DNA from: Agromyces agglutinans
GTDB taxonomy: Bacteria; Actinomycetota; Actinomycetes; Actinomycetales; Microbacteriaceae
Length of the DNA: 64,000 nt
Reading direction: 5' to 3'
Assembly (NCBI RefSeq): GCF_009647605.1
Contig: NZ_WJIF01000008.1
Span: 58,260 to 122,259 of the forward strand
In this document: piece by piece, positions 26,606-33,806 of the stretch
Layout: each line of letters begins with the position of its first letter
Numbering within the stretch: position 1 is the stretch's first letter
The notes under the pieces: generated by a model
Told to the model about the DNA's origin: nothing
What the model saw: only the letters and a program-made list of their open reading frames with translations
Databases searched by the model: none
Translations under genes and position numbers: made by a program

Positions 26606-28462
26606 ATGGCACACCTCCTCGGCGCCGAGCGCCTGCACCTCGAGTTCCCGACCCGCACCGTCTTCGACGAGGTGACCCTCGGGCTCGACGAGGGCGACCG
26701 GGTCGGCATCGTCGGCCGCAACGGCGACGGCAAGTCGACCCTGCTGAAGTTGCTCGCCGGCCGGCTCGAACCCGATGCCGGGCGGGTCACCGTGCGGCGC
26801 GGCATCCGCATCGGCATGCTCGACCAGGCCGACACCGTCGAACCGTCGACCCTCGTCGCCGACGCGGTCGTCGGCGGCATCGAGGAGCACGTCTGGGCCG
26901 GCGACCCGAAGGTGCGCGACATCCTCGGCGGGCTCCTCGCCGACGTGCCGTGGCAGGGCCGCGTGGGCGATCTCTCGGGCGGGCAGCGCCGGCGCGTCGG
27001 GCTCGCGGCCCTGCTCGTCGGCGACTGGGACGTGCTGTTCCTCGACGAGCCGACCAACCACCTCGACGTCGAGGGCATCGCCTGGCTCGCGCAGCACCTG
27101 AAGCGGCGCTGGGCGCAGGGCCAGGGCGCCCTCGCGGTGGTGACGCACGACCGGTGGTTCCTCGACGAGGTGTGCACCGACACGTGGGAGGTGCACGACG
27201 GCATCGTCGAGCCCTTCGAGGGCGGCTACGCGGCGTACGTGCTGCAGCGCGTCGAGCGCGACCGCATGGCCGCAGCGAGCGAGGCGAAGCGCCAGAACCT
27301 CATGCGCAAGGAGCTGGCGTGGCTGCGCCGCGGCGCGCCGGCACGCACGTCGAAGCCCAAGTTCCGCATCGACGCGGCGACGCAGCTCATCGAGAACGAG
27401 CCGCCCGTGCGCGACCCCGTGGAGCTCAACCGGCTCGCGGTGAGCCGGCTCGGCAAGGACGTCGTCGACCTCCTCGGCACCGGCGTCGAGTACCCGCACC
27501 CCGAGGGCGGCACGCGGACCGTCCTGCGGGACGTCGAATGGCGCATCGCCCCGGGAGAGCGCACGGGCATCCTGGGCGTCAACGGCGCGGGCAAGTCGAC
27601 CCTGCTCGGCCTCGTCACCGGAGCGGTGAAGCTGACGAGCGGTCGGGTCAAGCGCGGTTCGACAGTGCGCATCGCCACGCTCAGCCAGGAGCTCGCCGAG
27701 CTCGCCGAGTGGGCCGACGAGCGCGTCAGCGCGGTCGTCGCCGCCCAGCAGCGCAGCTACACGATCGGGTCGGGCTCGAAGGCCGTGGAACTCACGCCCG
27801 GGCAGCTGCTCGAGCGCCTCGGCTTCTCGAGCCAGCAGCTCGCGACGCCCGTCAAGCAGCTCTCGGGTGGGCAGAAGCGGCGGCTCCAGCTGCTGCTCAT
27901 CCTGCTGCAGGAGCCGAACGTGCTGATCCTCGACGAGCCGACGAACGACCTCGACACCGACATGCTGGCCGCGATCGAGGACCTGCTCGACTCCTGGCCG
28001 GGCACCCTCCTCGTCGTCAGCCACGACCGGTACCTGCTCGAGCGCGTCACCGACCAGCAGTACGCGATCCTCGACGGGCACCTGCGCCACCTGCCCGGCG
28101 GCGTCGACCAGTACCTCGAGTTGCGCAGGGCGGGGGAGGGGTCTCGAACCGGCGCCGCAGCGACCCGGCGGTCGAGTGGTGACGAAAGAGCGTATCGAGA
28201 CCCCGGCACCGCAGGCCCCGCGGCCGCGCCCGCCCTCGCGGGTGCCGACCGCCGCGCCGCCGAGAAGGAGCTCGCCGCGATCGACCGCAAGCTGGAGAAG
28301 CTCCAGGCCGACATCCGCGCGCAGCACGAGAAGCTCGCGCGCCACGACCAGTCCGACTACGTGGGCCTCGGGGTCCTCGGTGACGAGCTCGCGGGGCTCG
28401 AGGCATCCGTGGCCGACCTCGAAACGCGCTGGCTCGAAGTTTCCGAGCTCCTGGAGGGCTGA
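26606..28462 (+). CDS. ABC-F family ATPase (Uup/translation factor type)
   Basis: A 618-residue cytosolic protein with two ABC domains and no membrane segment. The first has GRNGDGKSTLLKLLAG, LSGGQRRRVGLAALL and LFLDEPTNHLD; the second has GVNGAGKSTLLGLV, LSGGQKRRLQLLLIL and LILDEPTNDLD. A linker of about 80 residues joins them, and the C-terminal 100 residues form a charged coiled coil (EKELAAIDRKLEKLQADI) after a Gly/Ala/Pro-rich spacer. ABC-F proteins bind the ribosomal E site; the C-terminal coil is typical of Uup. Whether it gives antibiotic resistance cannot be judged. TAGGCT is present 9 nt before the ATG. Confidence 0.9.
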   Translation: MAHLLGAERLHLEFPTRTVFDEVTLGLDEGDRVGIVGRNGDGKSTLLKLLAGRLEPDAGRVTVRRGIRIGMLDQADTVEPSTLVADAVVGGIEEHVWAGDPKVRDILGGLLADVPWQGRVGDLSGGQRRRVGLAALLVGDWDVLFLDEPTNHLDVEGIAWLAQHLKRRWAQGQGALAVVTHDRWFLDEVCTDTWEVHDGIVEPFEGGYAAYVLQRVERDRMAAASEAKRQNLMRKELAWLRRGAPARTSKPKFRIDAATQLIENEPPVRDPVELNRLAVSRLGKDVVDLLGTGVEYPHPEGGTRTVLRDVEWRIAPGERTGILGVNGAGKSTLLGLVTGAVKLTSGRVKRGSTVRIATLSQELAELAEWADERVSAVVAAQQRSYTIGSGSKAVELTPGQLLERLGFSSQQLATPVKQLSGGQKRRLQLLLILLQEPNVLILDEPTNDLDTDMLAAIEDLLDSWPGTLLVVSHDRYLLERVTDQQYAILDGHLRHLPGGVDQYLELRRAGEGSRTGAAATRRSSGDERAYRDPGTAGPAAAPALAGADRRAAEKELAAIDRKLEKLQADIRAQHEKLARHDQSDYVGLGVLGDELAGLEASVADLETRWLEVSELLEG

Positions 28463-28577
28463 CCTCGAAGGATCTGTGACGGAACGTAACCCCGGCGTGC
28501 CGAGGGGCGCAGATTCTTCACGTATGGTGAGTGAGCACCCGCGTTCGCGGCATCGACGCCCCACCCGACATCATCGA

Positions 28578-28639
28578 GTGGCGCAGCCATGCCCTCATAC
28601 GCCGACCAGCGGCCCGAACGGGGTGCCACCGAGAGAGGA
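28578..28639 (+). promoter_or_regulatory. Structured leader of metQ, candidate SAM-type riboswitch
   Basis: GTGGC (28578-28582) can pair with GCCAC (28625-28629), enclosing two small hairpins: GCCG/CGGC at 28601-28613 and CCG/CGG at 28614-28621. The metQ ribosome binding site GAGAGAGGA follows at 28631-28639. Blocks such as GAGTGGCGCAGC and GGGGTGCCACC recall SAM-I/IV-type aptamers, and the downstream genes import methionine. I could not complete a full consensus match by eye, so the class is tentative. Confidence 0.42.
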
Positions 28640-28646
28640 ATCACCC

Positions 28647-29555
28647 ATGTCACGCCGCCGTTCCACGTCACTCATCGCCACGCTCGCCGTGGTGCCGCTC
28701 GTCGCCGCGCTCGCCGCGTGCGCGTCGCCCGCCGCCGGAGGGTCGGATGCCTCGGGCTCCGACGACGTCGTGCGCATCGGTGTCGTCGGCAAGGGCGACC
28801 CCCAGTGGGCGGCGTTCGAGGAGGCGGCGGCCGACGAGGGCATCACCATCGAGATCGTCGACTTCGGCGACTACGCGCAGCCGAACCCGGCGACGACCGA
28901 GGGCGAGCTCGACCTCAACCAGTTCCAGCACATCGTCTACCTCGCCGACTACAACGTGTCAGCGGGCGAAGACCTCACCCCGATCGGCTCGACCGCGATC
29001 TACCCGCTCGGGCTCTACTCGACGAAGTACGACTCGGTGAAGGACATCCCCGAGGGCGAGACCGTCGCCGTGCCCAACGACGCCTCGAACCAGGCCCGCG
29101 GCCTGCTCGTGCTCCAGTCGGCCGGCCTCATCGAGCTGAAGAGCGGCGGCACGATCTTCTCCGACCTCGCCGACGTCGACGAGGCGAAGTCGAAGGTCAA
29201 GGTCACCGCGCTCGAGGCATCCCTCACGCCGACCTCGCTGCCCGACCTCGCCGCCGCGATCATCAACAACGACTTCGTCGCCGACGCGGGCCTCTCGTTC
29301 GAGGACGCCATCGCGCAGGACGACCCCGAGGACCCGAACGCGCTGCCCTACGTCAACATCTTCGCGACGCGCGCCGAAGACCAGGACAACGAGACCTACG
29401 CGAAGCTCGTCGAGATCTTCCAGACCGACCCCGAAGTGCAGGCCGGCCTCCTCGAGGCATCCGGCGGCACGGCCGTGCCGGTCGCGACGCCCGTCGCCGA
29501 CCTGCGCGACTCGCTCGCCAAGGTCCAGTCCGACACCGAGGACGCGAAGCGCTGA
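28647..29555 (+). CDS. metQ: MetQ/NlpA lipoprotein, methionine-binding protein
   Basis: A 302-residue lipoprotein with a basic n-region, hydrophobic core and lipobox LAAC with the lipidated Cys at residue 25. The mature domain has the NlpA pattern: IGVVGKGDPQWAAFEEAAAD, ELDLNQFQHIVYLADYN and IAIPNDASNQARGL-like (VAVPNDASNQARGL). It captures methionine or related D/L forms outside the cell for the MetNI transporter encoded next. The start at 28647 has a strong GAGAGAGGAA site. Two stable hairpins follow the stop codon. The leader may be SAM-responsive. Confidence 0.93.
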   Translation: MSRRRSTSLIATLAVVPLVAALAACASPAAGGSDASGSDDVVRIGVVGKGDPQWAAFEEAAADEGITIEIVDFGDYAQPNPATTEGELDLNQFQHIVYLADYNVSAGEDLTPIGSTAIYPLGLYSTKYDSVKDIPEGETVAVPNDASNQARGLLVLQSAGLIELKSGGTIFSDLADVDEAKSKVKVTALEASLTPTSLPDLAAAIINNDFVADAGLSFEDAIAQDDPEDPNALPYVNIFATRAEDQDNETYAKLVEIFQTDPEVQAGLLEASGGTAVPVATPVADLRDSLAKVQSDTEDAKR

Positions 29556-29558
29556 CCC

Positions 29559-29583
29559 GACGATCGCTCGACGAGCGATCGTC
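29559..29583 (+). terminator. Perfect 11-bp stem-loop after metQ
   Basis: GACGATCGCTC and GAGCGATCGTC pair perfectly around a GAC loop, 3 nt after the metQ stop. There is no T-run. It probably protects the metQ message or attenuates transcription into metN. Confidence 0.75.
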
Positions 29584-29589
29584 GCACGC

Positions 29590-29623
29590 GGGCGGTGGGC
29601 GCCGGATTCCGGTCCCACCGCCC
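29590..29623 (+). terminator. Second stem-loop between metQ and metN
   Basis: GGGCGGTGGG (29590-29599) and CCCACCGCCC (29614-29623) form a perfect 10-bp stem whose interior CCGGATTCCGG also pairs with itself. It lies 6 nt after the first hairpin and 58 nt before metN. Confidence 0.75.
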
Positions 29624-29681
29624 GTCGGTGCGTGAGCGGAGCCCGCATGCGCCGGGTCCGCGTGAACGAAGGAGCATCCGA

Positions 29682-30710
29682 ATGGCGCTCGTCGCCCTGA
29701 AGAACGTCACCAAGACCTACCCGCCCCAGGCCAAGGGCGGGCGGGCGGTCGTCGCCGTCGACGACGTCACGCTCGAGGTCGAACCCGGCGACGTGTACGG
29801 CATCATCGGCTACTCCGGCGCCGGCAAGTCGACGCTGGTACGCCTGGTCAACGCGCTCGAGCCGGCGAGCTCGGGCAGCATCACGATCGACGGGCGCGAA
29901 CTCGTCGGCCTGCCCGAGCGGGAGTTGCGCGGCATCAGGCTCGGCATCGGCATGATCTTCCAGCAGTTCAACCTGTTCGACTCGAAGACCGTGCACGCGA
30001 ACGTCGCATACCCGCTCCAGGTGGCCGGCTGGTCGAAGGCCGAGATCACGGCGCGCGTGGCCGAACTGCTCGAGTTCGTCGGGCTCGCCGACAAGGCCAG
30101 GAACTACCCCGACCAGCTCTCGGGCGGCCAGAAGCAGCGCGTCGGCATCGCGCGCGCGCTCGCGACCTCGCCGCGGCTGCTGCTGGCCGACGAGGCGACG
30201 AGCGCCCTCGATCCCGAGACGACGCACGAGGTGCTCGAGCTCCTCAAGCGCGTCAACCGCGAGTTCGGCGTGACGATCATCGTGATCACGCACGAGATGG
30301 ACGTGATCCAGTCGATCGCGACGAAGGTCGCCGTCATGGACTCCGGCCGGGTCATCGAGAACGGCGACGTGTTCGACGTGTTCTCCGACCCGCAGAACCC
30401 GTCGTCGCAGCGGTTCGTGTCGACGGTCGTCAAGGGCGTGCCGTCGCCGGCCGAACTCGCCGTGCTGCGTGAACGTCACGCCGGCCGCATCGTGACGATC
30501 TCGTTCCGCGACGGTGACGCGTCGCAGGCGCAGGTCTTCCTCGAGCTCGCGAACGCCGGGCTCGACTTCGAGCTCGTGTACGGCGGCATCAACGACATCC
30601 AGGGGCGCGCGTTCGGTCACCTGACGCTCGCGATCCGGGGGGCGGATGCCTCGATCGATGCGGCGCTCGCGACGATCGGGTCGCGCGTGGAAGTGACGGA
30701 GGCCCGCTGA
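29682..30710 (+). CDS. metN: Methionine ABC transporter ATP-binding protein
   Basis: The 342-residue ATPase has Walker A GYSGAGKST (about residues 43-51), signature LSGGQKQRVGIARAL, Walker B LLLADEATSALD and the H-loop VITHEMD. A C-terminal NIL domain (about residues 265-342) binds methionine and inhibits transport when the cell is replete, a known feature of MetN. It begins VALKNVTKTYPP after the GGAGCATCCGA leader. The TGA overlaps the ATG of metI by one base (TGATG). Two hairpins separate it from metQ, likely setting a higher level of binding protein. Confidence 0.96.
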   Translation: MALVALKNVTKTYPPQAKGGRAVVAVDDVTLEVEPGDVYGIIGYSGAGKSTLVRLVNALEPASSGSITIDGRELVGLPERELRGIRLGIGMIFQQFNLFDSKTVHANVAYPLQVAGWSKAEITARVAELLEFVGLADKARNYPDQLSGGQKQRVGIARALATSPRLLLADEATSALDPETTHEVLELLKRVNREFGVTIIVITHEMDVIQSIATKVAVMDSGRVIENGDVFDVFSDPQNPSSQRFVSTVVKGVPSPAELAVLRERHAGRIVTISFRDGDASQAQVFLELANAGLDFELVYGGINDIQGRAFGHLTLAIRGADASIDAALATIGSRVEVTEAR

Positions 30711-31369
30711 TGGATCGCCTGCTCGAACTGGGCCCCGAGTTCTGGGTCGCCGCAGCGGAGACGCTGTACATGGTGGCGCTCACGCTGCTGATCGGCGGGT
30801 TCTTCGGACTCCTGCTCGGCATCGTGCTCTACGCGACCCGGCCCGGCAGCCTGCTGTCGAACCGCGCCGTGTTCACGGTCGTCAACGTCGTGATCAACTT
30901 CTTCCGGCCGATCCCGTTCATCATCTTCCTCGCCGCGGTGCAGCCGCTCGCGCGGTACGTGATCGGCATCGGCATCGGCAACAACGCGCTCATCTTCTCG
31001 CTGTCGATCGCGTCGTCGTTCGCGATCGCCCGGATCGTCGAGCAGAACCTCATCACGGTGCCGCCCGGCGTCGTCGAGGCCGCTCGGGCGATGGGCGCCG
31101 GGCCGTTCCGGATCCTGCGGACCGTCGTCATCCCCGAGGCGCTCGGGCCCCTCATCCTCGGCTATACGTTCGTGCTCGTCGCGATCGTCGACATGACCGC
31201 GATGGCCGGATTCATCGGCGGCGGCGGGCTCGGAAACTTCGCGCTCGTCTACGGGTACCGGCAGTTCGAGCCCGCGATCACCTGGGCCGCGCTGCTGCTC
31301 ATCGTGATCTTCGTGCAGGGCCTGCAGTTCCTCGGCAACTGGCTCGCGCGGCGGGTGCTGCGGCGCTAG
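30710..31369 (+). CDS. metI: Methionine ABC transporter permease
   Basis: A 219-residue permease with five predicted helices. The EAA loop that docks to MetN is EAARAMGAGPFRILRTVVIPEAL (about residues 124-146), with the usual G at its centre. It forms the membrane dimer of the MetNI importer. The start codon overlaps the metN stop by one base. It is the last gene of metQ-metN-metI; the following 200 bp hold no gene. Confidence 0.96.
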   Translation: MDRLLELGPEFWVAAAETLYMVALTLLIGGFFGLLLGIVLYATRPGSLLSNRAVFTVVNVVINFFRPIPFIIFLAAVQPLARYVIGIGIGNNALIFSLSIASSFAIARIVEQNLITVPPGVVEAARAMGAGPFRILRTVVIPEALGPLILGYTFVLVAIVDMTAMAGFIGGGGLGNFALVYGYRQFEPAITWAALLLIVIFVQGLQFLGNWLARRVLRR

Positions 31370-31452
31370 CGCGTCGGACTGCGTGGCTGGCGGCTCGGGG
31401 CTCGGGCAGCAGACCACACGCCGCGGGCTTCCGTCGCAGGTGCGGGTCCGCA

Positions 31453-31464
31453 ATTCAGGCGCGC
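31453..31464. repeat. 12-bp direct repeat flanking the DUF222-HNH gene (left copy)
   Basis: ATTCAGGCGCGC occurs here and again at 33124-33135, in the same orientation, bracketing the DUF222-HNH gene. It lies in the 200-bp gap after metI, in which I see no other feature. The pair could be a target duplication or a chance match. Confidence 0.45.
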
Positions 31465-31569
31465 AGCCGTCTCACGACCGGTGCCTGCGCGTGGCCGTGT
31501 GCGACACGCCGCTGTGGACCCGAGTCGCGAGGGTTGATGCGGGTCAGTGGCCGGGCGTGATCCCGTCGA

Positions 31570-32961
31570 TCAGAACGGCGGCGGGTCGGGGTACGGGGTC
31601 AGGCGTCTGCCGGCGGGCACCTGCTGCGCCGGATGGGTCACGTGCTCCCGGCCGGCGGGGGAGCGCCATCGGAGCACGCCCGCGCCCGATTGCCGAACCG
31701 ACCAGGCGGTCTCGTGCTTGAGGTGGTGATGTGCCGGGCAACAGTGCGCCAGGTTGTCGTGCGACGTGCGGTTGCCGTCCGCCCAATCCTCGGTGTGGTC
31801 GAGGTCGCTGCGGGCCGCAGGACGCGCGCAGGTCGGGAACCGGCAGGTGCCGTCGCGCACCTGGAGCCAGCGCTTGAGGTCGGCCGGTGGCCGATATCTC
31901 GTGCGATCGACGTCGAGCACGGTTCCCGTCACCGGATGGGTGAGCAGGCGCACGAACGAGGGCGCGTCGGCGGCCAACCGGCGGGCGGTGTCGGCGTCGA
32001 TCGGGCCGTAGCCGTCGAGATCTCCGGGCGCCGGGTCGCCGAGGAGCGTGAGCACCGGCACAGTCACGTGCACCGACGCCCGAGCGGCCGCGAGCGCCTC
32101 GGCGAGATCTGCACCTTCGGGCAACCGGCCGTAGAGCAGCAGGTCGCGCGCGAGGTCGGCGCGGGTCTGGTCGGCGCCGCGTCGCGGTGCGTCGCCGTGC
32201 TGATCGGCGGCCGACGCGTGCGCGGCGGCGTCGAGGCGTGCGGTGATGCGCAGCGCGTCGGCCGCGGGAAGCAGACAATGCAGCCAGGCCATGCCATCGG
32301 CGGCGGGCTCGAGCTCGACTCGGCGGCCGTCACGTGCGGCACTGTGACGCTCGGCGATCGATTCGCTCGTCAGTTGTTCGCGCAACCGTCTGGCCTTGAC
32401 CCGCAATCGCGCCGGCGTCGTCGTCTCGGCGAACGACGCCAGCCGCTCGTCGAGTTCGGCACGGAGCCTCGGATCGTCGTGCAGGTCGAGCGTGTGGTCG
32501 ATCACGACGCGCGCATGCTGGAGCGTGAGATGGCCCGCTCGCAGCGCAGCCAACGTCGCCGGCAGTTCCGTCGTGAGCGACCAAGCGTCGTCGATGCGCC
32601 GCTGCATCGTTCGCTCGGCCACGCGCAGCGCCGCCGACAGCTCGGCCACGACGCTTCTCCGGATCAGCTCGTGCCGGCGACCGGGCGACGCGGAAGCAGC
32701 GACGAAAGCATCGGCGCAGCGGACGGCGTGACTCACCGTCAGGTAGATGAGATCGACCTGCATCGCCGCGTGCATGGACTCGAGACGCTGAGCCTCGATG
32801 GAGGCGTCGACCAGGGCTGACAGCCCCTCGCGTGCCTGGGCCAACGGGCCGAGCGAAGACCGCTCGGCCCGTCGTGGCATCGATGGCGCAACCTCGCGCG
32901 CGGCCTCGGGCGACGGCGTCATGCCGGCCGGCGGCGGTGCGAGGGCGAGGCTCGAAGGCAT
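31570..32961 (-). CDS. DUF222 domain HNH endonuclease (13E12-type)
   Basis: A 463-residue protein with a DUF222 helical region (about residues 40-330) and a C-terminal HNH nuclease domain: CRFPTCARPAARSDLDHTED, then GNRTSHDNLAHCCPAHHHLK, with the metal-binding Cys pairs and catalytic His. Proteins of this architecture correspond to the REP13E12 family of mycobacteria, multi-copy in many actinobacteria. Known members are LexA-regulated, and an SOS-box match lies 19-34 nt upstream here. I chose the ATG at 32961, preceded by TAGGAT; a TTG at 32976 is in frame. Direct repeats flank the gene. The natural target is unknown. Confidence 0.88.
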   Translation of the reverse strand: MPSSLALAPPPAGMTPSPEAAREVAPSMPRRAERSSLGPLAQAREGLSALVDASIEAQRLESMHAAMQVDLIYLTVSHAVRCADAFVAASASPGRRHELIRRSVVAELSAALRVAERTMQRRIDDAWSLTTELPATLAALRAGHLTLQHARVVIDHTLDLHDDPRLRAELDERLASFAETTTPARLRVKARRLREQLTSESIAERHSAARDGRRVELEPAADGMAWLHCLLPAADALRITARLDAAAHASAADQHGDAPRRGADQTRADLARDLLLYGRLPEGADLAEALAAARASVHVTVPVLTLLGDPAPGDLDGYGPIDADTARRLAADAPSFVRLLTHPVTGTVLDVDRTRYRPPADLKRWLQVRDGTCRFPTCARPAARSDLDHTEDWADGNRTSHDNLAHCCPAHHHLKHETAWSVRQSGAGVLRWRSPAGREHVTHPAQQVPAGRRLTPYPDPPPF

Positions 32962-32979
32962 AGCCCATCCTACCAAGAT

Positions 32980-32995
32980 TCGAAGGTATGTTCGA
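32980..32995 (-). promoter_or_regulatory. LexA/SOS box
   Basis: TCGAAG-GTAT-GTTCGA matches the actinobacterial SOS consensus TCGAAC-N4-GTTCGA with one mismatch. It is 19 nt upstream of the DUF222-HNH start. LexA control of 13E12-type genes is documented in Mycobacterium tuberculosis, so site and gene type agree. Confidence 0.75.
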
Positions 32996-33123
32996 GTCCG
33001 GGAAGGCGATTCGCCGCGATCTCGTCACCCTTCTCAGTCGCGGCCGGCATGCCATGGCTGCCGCTCAGTGGCTGCCCGCCTCGCCGACGCCGGTCAGCTC
33101 GTTCGGGATCTCGGGTAGTTCCG

Positions 33124-33135
33124 ATTCAGGCGCGC
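33124..33135. repeat. 12-bp direct repeat flanking the DUF222-HNH gene (right copy)
   Basis: Second copy of ATTCAGGCGCGC, about 1.67 kb from the first. It sits 18 bp outside the 3' end of the MarR gene, in a 177-bp gap that otherwise holds only the SOS box. Confidence 0.45.
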
Positions 33136-33153
33136 GCCGCTGTTCGACCGAAG

Positions 33154-33645
33154 TCAGTCGAAGCCGAGGCTGAGCTTGCGCAGCAGCGCCGACAGCCGCC
33201 GCTGCTCCGCCGGAGGCAGACTCTGCAGGAGCTCGGACTCCGCGTCGACGAGCCGCGTGATCGCGGCATCCACGCGCGTGAGGCCGGCGGCGCTCATCTC
33301 GACGAGGATGCCCCGGCCGTCCTTCGGATCCGTCTGCCGGGTCACGAGCCCTCGCTCGACGAGCCGGTCGATGCGGTTCGTCATCGTGCCGCTCGAGACG
33401 AGGGTCTGCTGCAGCAGCGCCTTCGGCGAGAGCCGGTACGGGGCGCCGGCGCGACGCAGCGCCGAGAGCACGTCGAACTCCCAGGAGTCGAGCTCCGACC
33501 GCTCGAACGCCTGCTTCCGCGCGCGGTCGAGGTGCTTCGCGAGCCGGGCCACGCGCGAGAGCACCTGCAGCGGCGCGAAGTCGAGGTCGGGACGCTCGCG
33601 CTCCCAGTCCTCGACGATCCGGTCCACCTCGTCTGCTTCGGCCAC
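33154..33645 (-). CDS. MarR family transcriptional regulator
   Basis: A 163-residue winged-helix regulator. The recognition region reads LSPKALLQQTLVSSGTMTNRIDRLVERGLV and the wing carries TDPKDGRGILVEMS, the Asp-x-Arg-Gly signature of MarR proteins. The start is unclear; the GTG at 33645 is preferred because CATAAT lies exactly 6 nt upstream, a leaderless arrangement, and the protein then begins at the first helix. An inverted repeat ACGAC-N7-GTCGT (33676-33692) just upstream could be its operator. It is divergent from tRNA-Gln; no obvious target gene is adjacent. Confidence 0.87.
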   Translation of the reverse strand: MAEADEVDRIVEDWERERPDLDFAPLQVLSRVARLAKHLDRARKQAFERSELDSWEFDVLSALRRAGAPYRLSPKALLQQTLVSSGTMTNRIDRLVERGLVTRQTDPKDGRGILVEMSAAGLTRVDAAITRLVDAESELLQSLPPAEQRRLSALLRKLSLGFD

Positions 33646-33675
33646 CTGATCATTATGGGCGCCCGGCCGTCCTGA

Positions 33676-33692
33676 ACGACGTGACGCGTCGT
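33676..33692. promoter_or_regulatory. Candidate MarR operator (inverted repeat)
   Basis: ACGAC and GTCGT arms flank a 7-nt centre, 31-47 nt upstream of the MarR GTG and overlapping the expected -35 region. Confidence 0.35.
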
Positions 33693-33733
33693 GGCAGACT
33701 TGATGCCGCGCGCGGCGAGTCATCCGTGCGCGG

Positions 33734-33805
33734 TCCGCCATGGTGTAACGGCAGCACGACAGCCTTTGGAGCTGTGAGGACCAGGTTCGAATCCTGGTGG
33801 CGGAG
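33734..33805 (+). tRNA. tRNA-Gln (UUG anticodon)
   Basis: A 72-nt cloverleaf: acceptor TCCGCCA/TGGCGGA with discriminator G, anticodon stem ACAGC/GCTGT with loop CTTTGGA (anticodon TTG) and T arm CCAGG-TTCGAAT-CCTGG. CCA is not encoded. The glmU start codon begins 2 nt after the tRNA end. Confidence 0.97.
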
Positions 33806-33806
33806 C

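Noticed and set aside
25502-28564. A 1020-codon open frame antisense to ispE and the ABC-F gene
   Set aside because: It crosses two well-identified genes on the other strand, has no recognisable domain and has a composition set by the opposite strand.
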